64,000 bases of DNA from Ancistrus triradiatus (Eukaryota; Chordata; Actinopteri; Siluriformes; Loricariidae), in contig JAJAGP010000421.1 of NCBI GenBank assembly GCA_025084515.1, positions 124,001 through 188,000 on the forward strand, in the 5' to 3' direction. Positions 10,736-23,790 of this stretch are shown here, piece by piece. The notes below the pieces were generated by a model. That model saw only the letters and a list, made by a program, of their open reading frames with translations, had not been told where the DNA came from and did not search any database. The translations under genes and the position numbers were made by a program. Within the stretch, counting starts at the first letter, position 1; every line of letters begins with the position of its first letter.

Positions 10736-12756
10736 GCCGCTTCACTTTTGGGCTATTCGGGGAATAATAACGTCCAGTTCATTTTATCTTCAACTAAAAG
10801 TGCACATTCCACATTTTAAGCCCGACCCCACAGCCCCTGTATGGGAGAGAGAAGCTGCCATCTGAAGAAGATAACCCCTCTGAAATTGTTGCAGTTGGTT
10901 AGGTCCATATACCTCATCTATTCCAGTTTCCTTAAGGAGCATACCGTAATGATAAGCGTGGGCGAAAATGGAGACCGGGAGAAGGTGTAAATGCCAGGTT
11001 GATAAAAACAGGTATTGGAGAAGAACGTTGCCCCAGTGTTCCAAGGTCACGGACATTTTTTCAAGACAGATAGAAGTGGCAACTGGTAGGAGTTGTAGAG
11101 CTAATGATTTTTCAGTGTAATTATTATGCATATATTGAATGCTGTGTTGTGAACCTATGCATAATATTGAAGCAATTGAAAAAATAGTCTATTTTAATAG
11201 CAGAATAGCACAAAATATGTTTTTGTAGCCTCTGAGCAGCAGATAAACCAGTCGGATAATGATGCTGTAGATGTTGTTTACACTTCTAAGTATGAACCAA
11301 AATGTGTAAACAATAGTGCATTATGCTTCCCCGTATGGAAGAGTGAGATACATTTTATTTTAAATGTTTTATTTCCATTTTAAGTCAATGTAGGTGAAAA
11401 TTAACTTCTACACATGTGATATAACATGTTTCCATAAAAAAAACAGTATAGTAAGAGCTGAATTGTTGCTTCATTTATCCAATGTCCTGCACCATGGAAA
11501 AATTGGCTTGGCCATGAAACTCCAGTACTAAAAAGTGGCCCCAGTCCAGCCCTGAGTGAGGTAATGGTGCTGTTGCTGGTGGGGGTGTCTTCCTTATGAG
11601 CTGAGCTGCTGGATAAACCCTGGCTCCCACGTCCCTGAATTAAGTGGGTATGAAACTCAGTGAATGAATGTGTGTTACAATATATTTCCAGGTGAACTGG
11701 CTTATAAGTATTTTTGCTGGAGTTCAGTTTTATTAATAGATATTATTAGTTTGTATTCAATAAACTTCATGTTTTGCTGGTGCCATATTACATGTGAATT
11801 GAGCCAGTCTGATCCTGACTCAAAAAACAACAGTAACCTAACAAATGTTTTCTTAAATACAAAGAACAAAATGAAAGTCATATGTTGCCAATGCTACATG
11901 ATGTTTAAGGAAATTATGTTTTCATGTACTGCTATTTTAAAGGTTTCAAACAAAATTGTACTGTGAATGAACCATTGTTTTACCATGATAATGTCATTAA
12001 CCTCTAATGGTCTGCCTTTTTAAATAGTTTTACACTATTCAAGAGCCTAAGTGCAGAAATATAAAAATGCAGGAAATATTAAACTTTCCCATACATCTGC
12101 TTTTTAAACCATAAAGTGGGCGCTTAATTTCTCAATTTCAGTTTATTCCCTGCCTGCTTGCAGCATATGATCTGGCAAAAACTCTTAAAACATATTAAAA
12201 CTAAAACTCATTTATTCTGATTAATTTTGTCTTAGATAATTGGGGGACTATTGTTACTACTGCTACTATTGTTGTGGTTAATGATTGTTTTTAGATAATT
12301 TAATCTATGTCTGTTTTTCCTGCTAAAATCATTCACATAATGTAGAAGGAGGCCAGTTGACTACTGATACAAATACCTTTTTTATTGCAGTTGTATGGCC
12401 TTTCCAACTGTCTTGAAATCAGTTATAATTAATTGATTAGGTGTATTACACAATGACATTTTGGAATGTGTGAAAAAAGCACTTAGCTAATGATTTCAGT
12501 GAGAACAGTGGGTAAGCAGTGTGTGATGATGGATGGGAATGGTGTTGTCTTGTCCTTTTAAAATGTCCACCAGTCTAGGGAGGCGCAATATTACATGGCA
12601 AACCTGAGCTTGGTGCTTGGTCAGTGTGAGACACATGCATTTCATCTTAAAAAGGCAGGAAATGAGGTTAGATCACTTTTTCAGGTATTTTTCCACACTC
12701 ATTGTCCATTTGATCAGTTCCACTTACCATAAAAATGCCTTTTTTTTGTATTTTTT
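10736..12756. other. AT-rich intronic DNA, nothing recognised
   Basis: About 2 kb without transposon ends, splice-flanked coding sequence or RNA-like structure that I can support. Confidence 0.5.
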
Positions 12757-13403
12757 TGTAGTTCTACAATTACAGACTGTAGCCCATCTGTTTTTTTTTA
12801 CCTACATTGTTAGTCCACTTTACTACGTTCTCTAATGGTCAGGACCCCCACAGGACCACCAAAGATGAGGTACTATTTGGGTGGCTGATGATTCTCAGCA
12901 CTGCAGTGACACTGATGGGGTGGTGGTGTGCTGGTATGAGTGGATCAGACACAGCAGTGCTTCTGGAGTTTTAATCACCTCAGTGTCACTGCTGAACTGA
13001 AAATAGTCCATTAACCAAAAATGTCCAGCCACCAGCATCCTGTGGGCAGTGTCTTGTGAGAACTTACGAAGGATTAGAGTATGACTACAGCAAACTAAGC
13101 AAAAACAGGTGAACTACTGTCTCTGACTTTACATCTACAAGGTGGAGCAATATGTAGACATGTCTAATAGAGTGTACAGTGAGGGAATGCTGTGTTTCAA
13201 AACTCCAGCAGGATTGCTGTGTCTGATCCACTCATTCCAGTACAACACACACTGACAGACCACCCCAACATTGTCACTGCAGTGCTGAGAATGATCCAAA
13301 ACCCAAGTAGTACATGATCTGTGGTGGTCCTGTGGGGATCCTGACTAACAAATTTTGTAGAAATAACAGATCAACTACAGTCTGCAATTGTAAAACTACA
13401 AAT
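12757..13403. mobile_element. MITE with long inverted repeats (about 220 bp arms)
   Basis: The left end TTTGTAGTTCTACAATTACA is matched by the inverse near 13385-13403. The inverted match continues inward through GTCAGGA, GGTACTATTTGGGT-like, CAGCACTGCAGTGACA and TGAGTGGATCAGACACAGCA, so most of each arm can pair. The centre (about 13000-13190) is unpaired. Copies are nested at 6690-7031 and truncated at 28379-28470. No coding capacity. Confidence 0.75.
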
Positions 13404-13452
13404 TGCTTCTATATGGTGAGTGGAATAAAGTGATCACTAATAAAGTGATCAG

Positions 13453-13454
<2 letters not shown>

Positions 13455-13516
<62 letters not shown>

Positions 13517-13526
13517 TATATATATC
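13455..13526. repeat. (TA)n microsatellite
   Basis: About 70 bases of TA dinucleotide with one small interruption. Confidence 0.95.
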
Positions 13527-13837
13527 ATCACTCTAGTTAGCTGCTATGTGTATTATTGGCTGTATTGTTGTTTGCTTGAATGAGTTGCTTCAACATCTCC
13601 ATTTCTTAAATTGTTAGCATCTCATTTCTGTAAGATTGAATTTTTAGCAGGCTGTACCAGTTACCACTGCAGTAGTTTATAGAATGACCTGAGAGCAGTC
13701 AACTGAAGGACTGCCAAAGTACGCAAGGAGATCTGAAATTCAAACCAGAGAACATCAATGAGATTACTGGGACACTGGCTAATAAGCCATATACTAGGTT
13801 CTTGGAAGTATGAGGACTATTTACAGTTTTCTATTTT

Positions 13838-14754
13838 ATCCTAACAGTAGATAAAGAGAACCCAGTTAAACAAATGGCACAAATATAATAACTGATCATT
13901 CATTTATTAAGGAAATGATTAATTTATTAAGGAAAATGATATGTGAGCGGCAAAAAGAATTAGCTGTTAATTTAAAGGTGAAATTAGACTCAGATGTTTT
14001 CAGTCAATGGAGTGACAATCAGGTGAGAGTGTTTCTTTAAAGAACAGGGGTCTGATATTCAAAACATGTTTGTAGAAGTGTATCTTTGTCACAAACAAAG
14101 GAGATTTCTGGGGAAAGGAGCTGAAAAAGAGCTGCAGAGGCTCATCAGGCTAGAAAAGGCCACAAAACCACTGTGAGAGAGTTTGGACTCTAAACAAGCC
14201 TGTTTTGATGCAGCTTGGTCAGGACAGCTAGCCATCATTAATGAAATGACAAATAATGACTTACACCAGCAAAAGAAATGTCAGAACATCAAAAGAATAT
14301 GGGTCATGCAGCAAGACAGTGACCATAAGTACGCAAGTTGTTCGAACAAATAATGGTTAAAGAAGAGTGAATTTAATGTTTTGGAAAGTCCTGACCTTAT
14401 TCCAATAGAAATTTTGTGGAAGCACTTCATGTGAGAAAACCCACCAGCATACAGGAGTTGAAACTATTCTGCATGGAGGGCTAAAACTGATTGACAGGTC
14501 TGAAAGATAGCTCTCAGAAATGGCTTGCTGCAGTGAGTTACACCAGATACTGTAAGCTAAGGTCCACATACTTTTGCCACTCGCATGTATGTAAAAGGAA
14601 AATTTTCCTCAATAAATAAGTGATCATGTACAGTATGTTTGTTCCATGTGTTTAATTGGGTTCTCTTCTACTTTTAGGACTTTGATGTTATAGGTCACAA
14701 ATGCAGAAATATAGAATGTTCTAAAGGATTCACAAACTTTCAAGCACCACTGTA
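13838..14754 (+). mobile_element. Tc1-like family A, internally deleted copy
   Basis: Begins in the subterminal region (GTAGATAAAGAGAACCCAG) and ends CAAGCACCACTGTA, the family terminus. The middle of the transposase is deleted: the N-terminal paired-like region (14090-14200) jumps to the region around the second catalytic Asp (CAGCAAGACAGTGACC near 14310) and the third catalytic residue (ATTCCAATAGAAATTTTGTGG near 14398). Several stops. Non-autonomous. Confidence 0.75.
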
Positions 14755-15940
14755 GAGACTGTTCTTCACTTTGGAAGGTTCTGATGTTCAGAATTTTTTC
14801 AATGTAGATCAAATTTCCAAAACTGAGTTGTTGCTGCATACCCATACTTATTCTGTGGTGTACTAACTCTATTGTCTGTAGTTGAGAACCATTTGATTTT
14901 TGCATATCTGACACTTAGCTAGTGCCTTTCCTTGTTGGTTTCTCACATCTATAGTATATGCACTGCACTTAAAATGCATAATCAGTGTGATTATGGTAGG
15001 CATCAGTGGCCAACATTTATACATATTATTGTGGAACAGATTAACTGTGCTTTCTGTGCACAGTTTCTATGGGCAACTAAAATCAAAAGTAGATGATAAA
15101 TCTGCGTAGCAATAGATTTAATTATCATATTAGTTATTGCAAAAAGGAATCAATACAGATAAAAAAAAAATATGATTTGACTTCAATGCTTCATGCCAGG
15201 GTTAGATCCTTTGAGGATTGACATATTAACAAACTTGGCATCTATGTTGTGGGGTGGGGATAAATGGCAGAACATTTAATTGTGACATCTGAAGTCAGCA
15301 ACTTGGACCAATAAACTAGCTTTTTTCAGCAAATGGGAATGTCAGTCAAGAATGGTCAGCAATTTACAGAAGGTGTCCCGAGACCTAGGCACCTATTTTC
15401 AGTTTTCCATTTTACACTAAAGTGCAGACCATAGTTAGATTGGCTTGAAGTCAAGCCAAACGGTTTCAAATTGTACTTCTGTAGGGTCACAGAATGCCTA
15501 TATGGGATACACTGGTGTAAATGGAATAACATGTCTAGCTTTCTGAGCATGCAATACACAATGTTATGGAATACACAAATTTTGGGGGCTGAGATGTACA
15601 ATGGATGTACAATGCTCAGGGTTGGCCTTAAATACCTGATCCGGCAGGTGTCTCTGTCGAGTGCAATCAGCGCCAATTACGGTTGGCGCATGCGTGCTGG
15701 GGATTGCGTCCCAATCCTGGCATGTTTACTATGCCATCACTGCCCTCTAGCATTGGGCCACAGAACTTAATAGAAATATCATAGAAATACTCTGATTTTT
15801 TTATTTTTTATTCAGTGATTACAGACACGCTAATTATGGCAGTAATACACTAATGCTTTATGGGTCTGCTTCTGCTTATAGATACAAAATGAGCAACCTA
15901 GTAAGGAATATAATAAGAATTGTTTTAATAAAGTGCTTAA
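14755..15940. other. no gene; short GC-rich LTR-like patch
   Basis: Mostly AT-rich. At 15640-15720 there is a GC-richer patch (GCGCCAATTACGGTTGGCGC, itself an inverted repeat) resembling the edge of an LTR, but no partner or coding sequence is nearby. Confidence 0.35.
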
Positions 15941-16140
15941 GGGACTGTGGTAGCCCAGTGGGTAAGGTACTGGACTCTGAACCAGAAGATCCAGGGTTCA
16001 AATCCCACCTCTGCCAAGCTGCCACTGTTGGGTCCTTGAGCAAGACAATTAACCCACAATTGCTCAAATTGTAAGATTGTACCAATTGTAAGTTGCTTTG
16101 GATAAGGGCGTCTGCTAAATGCTGTAAATGTAAATGTAAG
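15941..16140 (+). repeat. tRNA-derived SINE, full length with TSD
   Basis: A box TAGCCCAGTGG and B box GGTTCAAATCC, then the CTGCCACTGTTGGGTCC body. The 3' end is TTGGATAAGGGCGTCTGC followed by TAAATG-type repeats, the tail shared with L2-clade LINEs of fish. The target-site duplication is AAGTGCTT at 15931-15938 and 16139-16146. Same family as 7453 and 48218. Confidence 0.85.
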
Positions 16141-17754
16141 TGCTTGAAATATACTATTTTCTAATCAGTCTACGCTTTTATTGGCTTTTCCTGATTATGT
16201 TAATGGCTGTGTTATGTAATGCCACAGTAAAATCAGTCTTGACTACAGCAGACTGGCTATTTGTATATCAGTGAGATATAATTTGATTTCCTCTATTTTT
16301 GTCCTTACAGTGTTAAGGAATAATGTTATGCAATAAAACTATTCAATTTAATTATCCAGCAAAAAGCCAGCCCATAGTGAATATTGCATACAAGACTTTG
16401 GTGGTTAAAGGGGTAAAAAATTACCTCAATAAAACAAGTTATTTTTCGTGTCATGCATTTATCATAAATCAAACTATATACAAAACCTTCAATTTAATCA
16501 ATTCTGAAAGCTAAGTGGCCATGATATAAGCAAGTTATGGTATAAGCAACCAAAAGGTCCAACTGACATAAAACTGTATTGTGGCTTTGCTGGTTCAGCA
16601 TGGGCTCCAGGTCTAAATATAATACTTTTGCACTGGGACTGATATAATTAACTACTCAGTCTCTGCTCAGCAGTTAGGAACACTGCTATATCTGTATACA
16701 GAGCTGGCTTGGTACGTTAGCATCAGACATTCATATGAACTGAATTACTGCTATAGGCGTAGATAACACATTTCGGTGTGTACTAATGATAGAACAGCAA
16801 TGCATTATCTCCTTTTCCATATGGTTCTAGCAAAAAAGGCAAAATCTACCACAAAATGTATTTCTTGGAGTCCTCATTATGTACTCATTAAAATCATGTT
16901 TTGTTCATTTCCACTGATTAGCAATATATATTAATGTTTGTTTTTGATCGTTTTGACTCTCTCTCTATTTATTTATTTATTTATTTTTTGAACAACTGTT
17001 CTTCTCCAGATGTGCCTCCAAATGGATGTGATCCCGCAGGTCATTCTCTAGCTGTGAGACATAAATTTGCTCCTGATTGTAGGATGTGTGATGTGTAGAT
17101 GAGATGAGACAAATATATAATAACAGGAATACTTTATATGGAACTGACAAGCAAAGGAAAAGCAAATGCTTTCTATTATTAAAACTTAAATCAGGCCTAA
17201 ATAGGTAACAAACCCCACATTACAGATTCCATTATTATTTGTATTTATAATTATGTTTAATCCATAGCAATTGTCAAGACGTTTCTAGAGAAATGCATTA
17301 CATTAGCTGATCACCATGAGGCATATCCACCTCTATAAAACAAATGGCAGCTCTGTTATACTGAGAATCGTTACGTTTACATCATTCCAAAGAAAGAAAA
17401 AAACAAAACCAGTAGGAATGATCTCAGAGAGGGGCTGTTTCCACATGTCATTGTGGGAAGTGTTATAAGGTCACTTCTAAACTATTTGAAATCAACCAGT
17501 GTGTACAGTGTTACAATGTACAGTTTCTGTGAAACTGTGAAGTCATTTGTACAACAAGTAAAGCTTAGTAAAATTAGTTTTATACAGCAGGTAAACAATT
17601 CTGGCAAAAAAGCACACCTGGCAAAAGTACTGACATTGTTTAATAAGCAATTAACTAGCATTTGTTAAGTGGTGTTTCTTGCCTGGTATTTGATTTACTT
17701 AATTTTATGACATGTTAATGACCAGATGATGATTTGTTATGTCTTGATATAGTT
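16141..17754. other. AT-rich intronic DNA, nothing recognised
   Basis: About 1.6 kb. Only a short TTTA repeat near 16966-16985 stands out. Confidence 0.5.
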
Positions 17755-19123
17755 GTAGTGCTTGAAAGTTTGTGTACCCTTAATCATTTCCTATAATTCT
17801 GGATAAAACATCATTAGATTTTCACAGTAGTTGTAAAAGTAGATTAAGACAAAAACAAGACAAAAATATGATACTTGGGCCTTTGTTTATTAATGAAAGT
17901 GATCCAATATTACATATCTGTGAACCTCTATGATTAGCAGTTAATTTGAAGGTGAAATTAGATTCAGGTGTTTTCAGTCAATGGCATGACAATCAGGTGT
18001 GAGTGAATACCCTATATATAATATATAAAGAATGGGGACCTATCAGAGTCTGATCTTCATAACAATTGATTGTAGAACTGTATCATGGCACTGACATAGA
18101 TGATTACTGACGACCTCTTAAAAACAGTTGTTGATGCCCACCAAACTGGAAAAGGTTGCATCTCTAAAGAATTTGGACTCCAGAATCCACAGTTTGAGAG
18201 AATGTGTTCAAATGGAGGAAATTCAAGACCATTGTTACCCTTCCAGGTGGTCAACCAAGAAAGATAACTCTAAGAGCAAGGCATGTAATAGTCCATGGGG
18301 TCCCAAAGGAACCCAGGGTAACTCCTAAGCAACTAAAGGCATCTCACACTAGCTGTTAATGAACATGAGTCCATTATTAGGAGAACACTGAACAACAATA
18401 TACATGGTAGAGTTACAAGGAGAAGCCACTGCTCTCCAAAAGAACATAAAAACCATATCCCATCTTTGAAAAATGTGGTGGTAGTATTTCAGTTTGGGCC
18501 TGTTTGGCTGCACATGGGCCAGGATGGCTCTCCATCCTTGATGGACCATTGTATTATGAATTATACCAGCAAACTTTGCAGAGAAAATGTCATTACATCT
18601 GTCCGTTAACTGAATGTCAAGAGAATGTGGGTCATTGTTTAAGACAATAACCATAAACACACAAGGAATACTATCGAAGAATGGTTAAGGAAGAATGACT
18701 TTTTGCAAAAGCAGAGTCCCAGTCCTGAACTTAGTCTAATATAAATGTTGTGGAAGATCCTGAAAATGAGCAGTTCATGTGAGGAAACCCACACACACCT
18801 TAGAGTTGAAGCTTTTCTGTATAGGGGAGTGTGATAAAATCCATCCAAGCCAATGTGCAGGACTGAACAACAGTTACAAGTAAAAAGTTTAGTTGCAGTC
18901 ATTACTGCAGAAGGGGTTCACACCAGATATTGGATACACAAAGGATATCTAATATTGGATCATTTTTTTCAATAGTAAATGACCAAATGTAGTATTTTTG
19001 TCTTATTTGTTTGAGTTTCCTTCATCTGCTATTTATGTGTGAAAATCTGCTGATGTTTTACGTCATATTTATGCAGAAATATAGACATTTTAAACAGTTC
19101 CTAACCTTTCAAGTACCACTGTA
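17755..19123 (+). pseudogene. Tc1-like family A transposon, both ends, decayed transposase
   Basis: Left end AGTGCTTGAAAGTTTGTG and right end CTTTCAAGTACCACTGTA are inverse to each other. The N-terminal helix-turn-helix is readable from about 18085 (TTVVDAHQTGKG-like, then a FGLQNPQFERMCSNGG-like stretch) in a frame with stops. Short deletions bring the element to about 1.37 kb against about 1.6 kb for the copy at 30299. The catalytic region near 18600-18780 is shifted and broken. Confidence 0.8.
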
Positions 19124-19763
19124 TAACATTATAGAATTGAAAGAGCACTTATTTTAAATGTACACATCTCTCTTTCTTGAGATGCCTTCATTGTCAAATC
19201 AGCTGATTTTTTTTTTTTTAAATACAGCAGCAGAGCAGTCCTATATTAAGCCCTAGTCGGATAAAATAGAAGTGTCATGCATGAGGAGCTGAAACAAAGC
19301 GACAGTTTATCTGAGGTTCGGGTGGTGGTGGGTCAGATGAGAGAGGTGACAGGGAAGTGGTTCTGCCCACACCATGTGTGCTGCTGAAGGGGTTCTGCTC
19401 ATGAGTTCAGCCAGGCTGATCATATCTGACAGTGTGCTTTTTCCAGTCTAAATCCCTGCTCCCTTTCTTTCCACCCAGCTGCTGCTCACCCACCATATAG
19501 TAAGATCCTCTCAGTTGAATCTATAATGTCTGGAACTGTTGTCACCACTTTGTCTACTAGAGTACTTCCAGAATGTACCTCCACCTTCTGCCATTTGCTT
19601 TGCTTTGCCTGTGAATGCATCCAAAGCTTTCTCTATAGGGGTTGGGGAGAGAAGGGTGGCAGGGTGAAAAGGATTAAATCAGTCATTGCTATGGAATTAG
19701 TTTTCCTATAAGGAATCCAAAAAGGGGAATTAAATGTGCCCCTGTGGAGTATAATGCATATGG
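19124..19763. other. no gene recognised
   Basis: Moderately GC-richer intronic DNA (19300-19560) without an open, splice-flanked exon that I can support. Confidence 0.45.
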
Positions 19764-19856
19764 ATGTACCATAGTGTCCTACATCACCTTGCTGTGATAT
19801 ATATATGTGATATGTGATATATATATATATAGGTGATGTAGGACACTATGGTACAT
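19764..19856. repeat. 25-bp perfect inverted repeat (hairpin)
   Basis: GTACCATAGTGTCCTACATC (plus flanking bases) at 19764-19788 is repeated exactly in inverse at 19832-19856, around a 43-base TA/TG-rich spacer. It lies about 30 bases from the 3' LTR of gypsy element A. It could extrude as a cruciform. Origin unknown. Confidence 0.85.
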
Positions 19857-19888
19857 ATATTGTATATGTACCATATATTGTAATGAAT

Positions 19889-20254
19889 TGTAATGAATTG
19901 CCCAGGCAGGTTAGTAGAATCAAACGCAGGTTTATTAGGAGTAGGCAAAACCGTAATCCGAAGACATTCCCAGATGAATAAGTAGGTAATCCACACAGCC
20001 GTATAACCAATCCAAAGGGTAATCCAAAAATCAGAAAACCAAGAAACCCACAAAAGATCAAAGAAAGGATAACACTCTCGAAAATAGTGTAACACTCAGA
20101 ACTGCACTTACAAGCAAGACAAGACCTCTCAACGAACTGATTGTAGACCGCGCTATTTATCGCTAAACATGTTCGCCAAAAAGAAGCGGTGGTTTAGAAT
20201 TCAGGTGACTGGGACCTCTGCTGTAGCGGAGGCAGATCTGCGGCCATTGTGACA
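19889..20254 (-). repeat. 3' LTR of gypsy element A
   Basis: Bounded by TG and CA (TGTAATGAATTG...TTGTGACA). Just inside it is a purine tract on the minus strand (GGGGTAGGGGGG), the plus-strand primer of retrotransposons. The same sequence recurs at 24136. The 10-base unit TAATGAATTG is duplicated at the outer edge (19881-19900). Confidence 0.85.
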
Positions 20255-20389
20255 TAGACCACCCCCCTACCCCGAGGGGCGGCTACCGCCATCCGTGACT
20301 GTCTCCTTCTCGGGTGTCCCCTCAGTCTGAGGGCTGGACGATTTGGGATTACCTGGTGGAATTCAACGATAGCAGATTGGTCTACATTG

Positions 20390-21420
20390 TTGTGAGCCGG
20401 AACCCATGATCACTCCTCGGGACCATAATCTTCCCAGTCCACCAGGTAGTGTAGTCGTCTAGCTCGACGCCTGGAGTCCAGTAGAGCCCTTACTCTGTAG
20501 GATACAGGGTTGACCTGCTTAAGTACTTTGAAGGGTCCCACAAACTTGGGACTTAACTTTTTCTTGGTAATTTTAGCCTTAAGTCTTTAGTGGACAACCA
20601 TAACAATTGGCAGGGTCTAAATACTTCCATATCATTTAGTGGAACCAGTGGCGGTTTGCTTGTATGTGTTGTTCACAAACAGCCCATTGCAAGCAAATGT
20701 GTGCCTTCTCCCATGTCTGTTCACGTTTCCCGCATCCAGTCATCCACCGAGGGAACATTGGATGGTTCTTCTGACCATGGTAACAGTGGGGATTGGTATC
20801 CTAGAACGCACTGACAGGGAGTTAAGCCAGTAGATTAACTTCTTAAGGAGTTTTGTGCATACTACTTTACCCATGGTACAAAACGGGCCCACTCATGCTG
20901 GGAAGGGGAACAGTAAGATCTGAGAAACCTCCCTATTTCTTAGTTCAGGTGTTCTGTCTAGCCGTTAGACTGGGGGTGGTAACCTGAAGAGAGACAGATG
21001 TTAAGGCTGAACAGTCTGCAAAATTCCTTCCACACTTGGGAAGTGAACTGAGGCCCCCCATCACACATCTCTTCCGGGATACCAAAGAGTCTAAAGACAT
21101 ATTGAAACATATACTCCACCGTTTCTAACACAGTGGTGAGTATAGCTAGGGATATCAGTCGACACACCTTGGAGAATCGGTCTACTATGACGAGGACAGC
21201 GCTGTTACTCTGTGATGGAGGCAAATTGGTAATAATATCCATGTCCAGGTGGGACCAAGGGCGATTTGAAATGGTTAGGGGTTCTAACAGCCCGGCAGGT
21301 AACTTTCAGGACGGTTTTGACTGAGCACAGGTGGCATAGGTTGCCACCCATTCACTGACGTCCTTCTCCAGATCCTTCCACCAGAACCTGTTCAGGGTCC
21401 AGGGTGCAGTTAATCCCTGG
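20390..21420 (-). pseudogene. gypsy element A integrase and chromodomain
   Basis: On the minus strand a zinc-finger remnant (WVATYATCAQ; the first Cys is lost) near 21340 leads into the integrase core. The core keeps VIVDRFSK (first Asp), CDGGPQFTS (second Asp) and SGYHPQSNG (21242-20958). Downstream, PKFVGPFKVL and SYRVRALLDSRRRARRLHY lead to LVDWEDYGPEE near 20430, a chromodomain that marks chromovirus-type Ty3/gypsy elements and targets integration to chromatin. Stops and frame changes break the frame. Confidence 0.8.
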
Positions 21421-21599
21421 ATGACCTGCACTAGGATTACAGTAAATGGTTTTGATTAGTACACGAGGCAAATGGGAGGGCACAAACTTACAACCTGGTG
21501 GACATTCTGCTGGAGAAGGTTTGTTCCTCTGTTCTTGTCAGATCTGGTTCATGAGTTCCCATTCATTGGGCCCCACCACACACTCAGGCTTGAGGCTGG

Positions 21600-23060
21600 C
21601 CGTATGGGGACCTTCCTCCTTTTTGGCCTCCCACAGGCGGGACAGGGCATCATCTTTCCCATTTTTGGCAAATGCACGGTAAGAGACAGTGAAGTCAAAT
21701 CTGGTAAAGAACAGAGCCCATCTAGCCTGTCTAGGCTTGAGTCGCCTAGTGGTCCTCAGTTTTTCTGGTCAGTAAGCACCAAGAATTTATGTTTAACCCC
21801 CTATAGCCAATGCCGCCATTTTTTGAGGACCAATTTCATGACCAGTAATTCACGATTCCCCACATTATAATTGTGTTCGGCTTGGCTTAATTTATGTGAA
21901 GAGAATCAACCTTTGCAACGAAGGAATCTTTAAGCATTTGGAACGCATGTTCAGCCTCCCTGGACTACTGGAGAACCTTCTGGTTACCTTTGAGCAAGGT
22001 TGTTAAGGGTGCAGCCACATTACTAAACCTCCTGATAAAGCTACGATAAAAGTTTGTGAATCCGAAGAATCTTTGTAATTCCTTTATGGAGGAAGACTGT
22101 GACCATTCCACTACCACTCGGATCATCCCTTCTTTCATTTGAACTCCCTCTCGGTTAATCATGTAACTCAGAAATGACACGGAATCTACAGCAAATGCAC
22201 AATTTTCTGCCTTAACATACAGTTTGTGTGTCTGACGTGTTCTACGTGTTCTTCCAAGGTATAGTATATCAAAATGTTATAAGTGTACATGATTACACAC
22301 CGGTCTATCATGTCCTGCAGTACCTCATTAATAAAAGCCTGGAACACTGAGGGTGACCTCTGGTCGCGATGAAGGCCATTTTCTACTCATCGCCTTTACG
22401 GATCCGAATTAAATTGTAGGCACTTCGTAGATCCAGTTTAGTGAACACAGTAGCACCTCTCAGCTGTTCCAAGGCTGCTGGTACTAAGGGCAGTGGGTAC
22501 TTATACGTGACGGAAACGGCATTGAGTCCCTGGTAGTCTATACAAGGCTGTAGTCTCCCATCTTTCTTTTTAACAAAGAAAAAACCTCACTGATATTGCT
22601 TCCTCCACATAGCTCTCTAAGGCTTCAGTCTCCGATTGGGACAAGGGGTAGATTCTACTATGGGGAGGAGAGGTCCCGGGTAAAAGGTCAATAGCTGGCC
22701 GACGAGAAGGCAGCTCACATGCAGAGTTCTTTGAAAAGACCTCCATGAGTTTGGAATAACACTTCGGCACTGTGTCGATCATCCCTGTGTTAGGACTCTC
22801 CACACTGGTAGCTCGGAGGGGTAAGGTTAAATAGGATTGGAAGCACTGGTTCCCCCCATTATGTGATTTCATTCTGGTCACAGGAAATCATGGGCTGGTA
22901 TTTAACTGGCCACGGGTACCCCAGGATGATGTCGTGTCTTGGTGCCGAGATGACCAGCAGGGCGATGTGCTCCTCGTGAAGCAGGCCAGTACGCATTGTG
23001 AGTTCTGTGGTGTGTTCCACCACTGAATACCTTCGCAGGGTTCTTCCATCCACTGCTTTA
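21600..23060 (-). pseudogene. gypsy element A protease, reverse transcriptase, RNase H
   Basis: Read on the minus strand: a retropepsin tail (ISAPRHDIILGYPW near 22930), the RT N-terminus (HSRIYPLSQSETEALESYV near 22630), the RT palm near 22280, the connection (ELQRFFGFTNFYRSFIRRF near 22050) and RNase H (VLTDQKN and VSYRAFAKNGKDDALSRL near 21650-21790). The active-site box, normally Y-L-D-D, reads YTYN (about 22276-22287), so both Asp are lost. Several stops. The element cannot reverse transcribe on its own. Confidence 0.8.
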
Positions 23061-23239
23061 AGTACCAGTGATGTGGTTATGTTGATTTGGAGCCTCTCTG
23101 CGACAGTCCAGTGCTTAATGAGTGCTTAAAGGTAGGTAGAGCCTGTACTAAAAAGTATCTGAACTTTAATGTTCATGCATTTTACATTAATCTCGGTTGG
23201 TGATGTAGCATTCACCTGTAGTAGAACAGGAAGATCTGG

Positions 23240-23790
23240 TCAGTTAAAACAAGAAGCACACGGATCTCCGGCCTCCTCACAATAGAAGCAAAGTCTCTTT
23301 TCGACTCTGCAATGGCGCTCTTGTTCAGACAGATGGGTTCTACTCAGTTCCATAGGTTCGGGTTCAGACTCGCAAGAGACCATGTCTCCCACCTTTAAGC
23401 GAATAGCTCGATTGTCCGTGAGCAGGTCGTCCATAACTATGGAGTGATGTATATAGACTTCTAGGTTTAGATTGGCTCCACGAACAGCCAACTCTGCTTG
23501 GAGCTCAAGACGAAGCTCTTTCTTGAACATGATTAGCAGAGCAGGTTTGTTCCATCCACTGTCTGCAGCCAGAGTCCTAAATTCAAGTGCGTACTCCTCT
23601 GCTTGACGTCTCCTCTGACGTAGATAACTCAGTCTGGTGCCCACGTCGCGTCCAGCGGAAATACGGCCGAATAATTCCTTAAATACCGAGTAAAACTTAG
23701 ACTCAGATCTTAATACTTTGCTGTTTTGTGACCACAAGGCTGTAGCCCACTGCTTGGCTCTCCCAGTGAGCAATGATACCACAAAATGAA
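23240..23790 (-). pseudogene. gypsy element A gag
   Basis: A 180-residue open segment starts MVSLLTGRAKQWATALW, the retrotransposon Gag core, with EYALEFRTLAADSGWN typical of fish gypsy Gag. The C-terminal zinc knuckle is CFYCEEAGDPCASC, where the expected His is replaced by Asp. Upstream sequence to 24135 holds the rest of gag and the leader with frameshifts. Confidence 0.8.
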
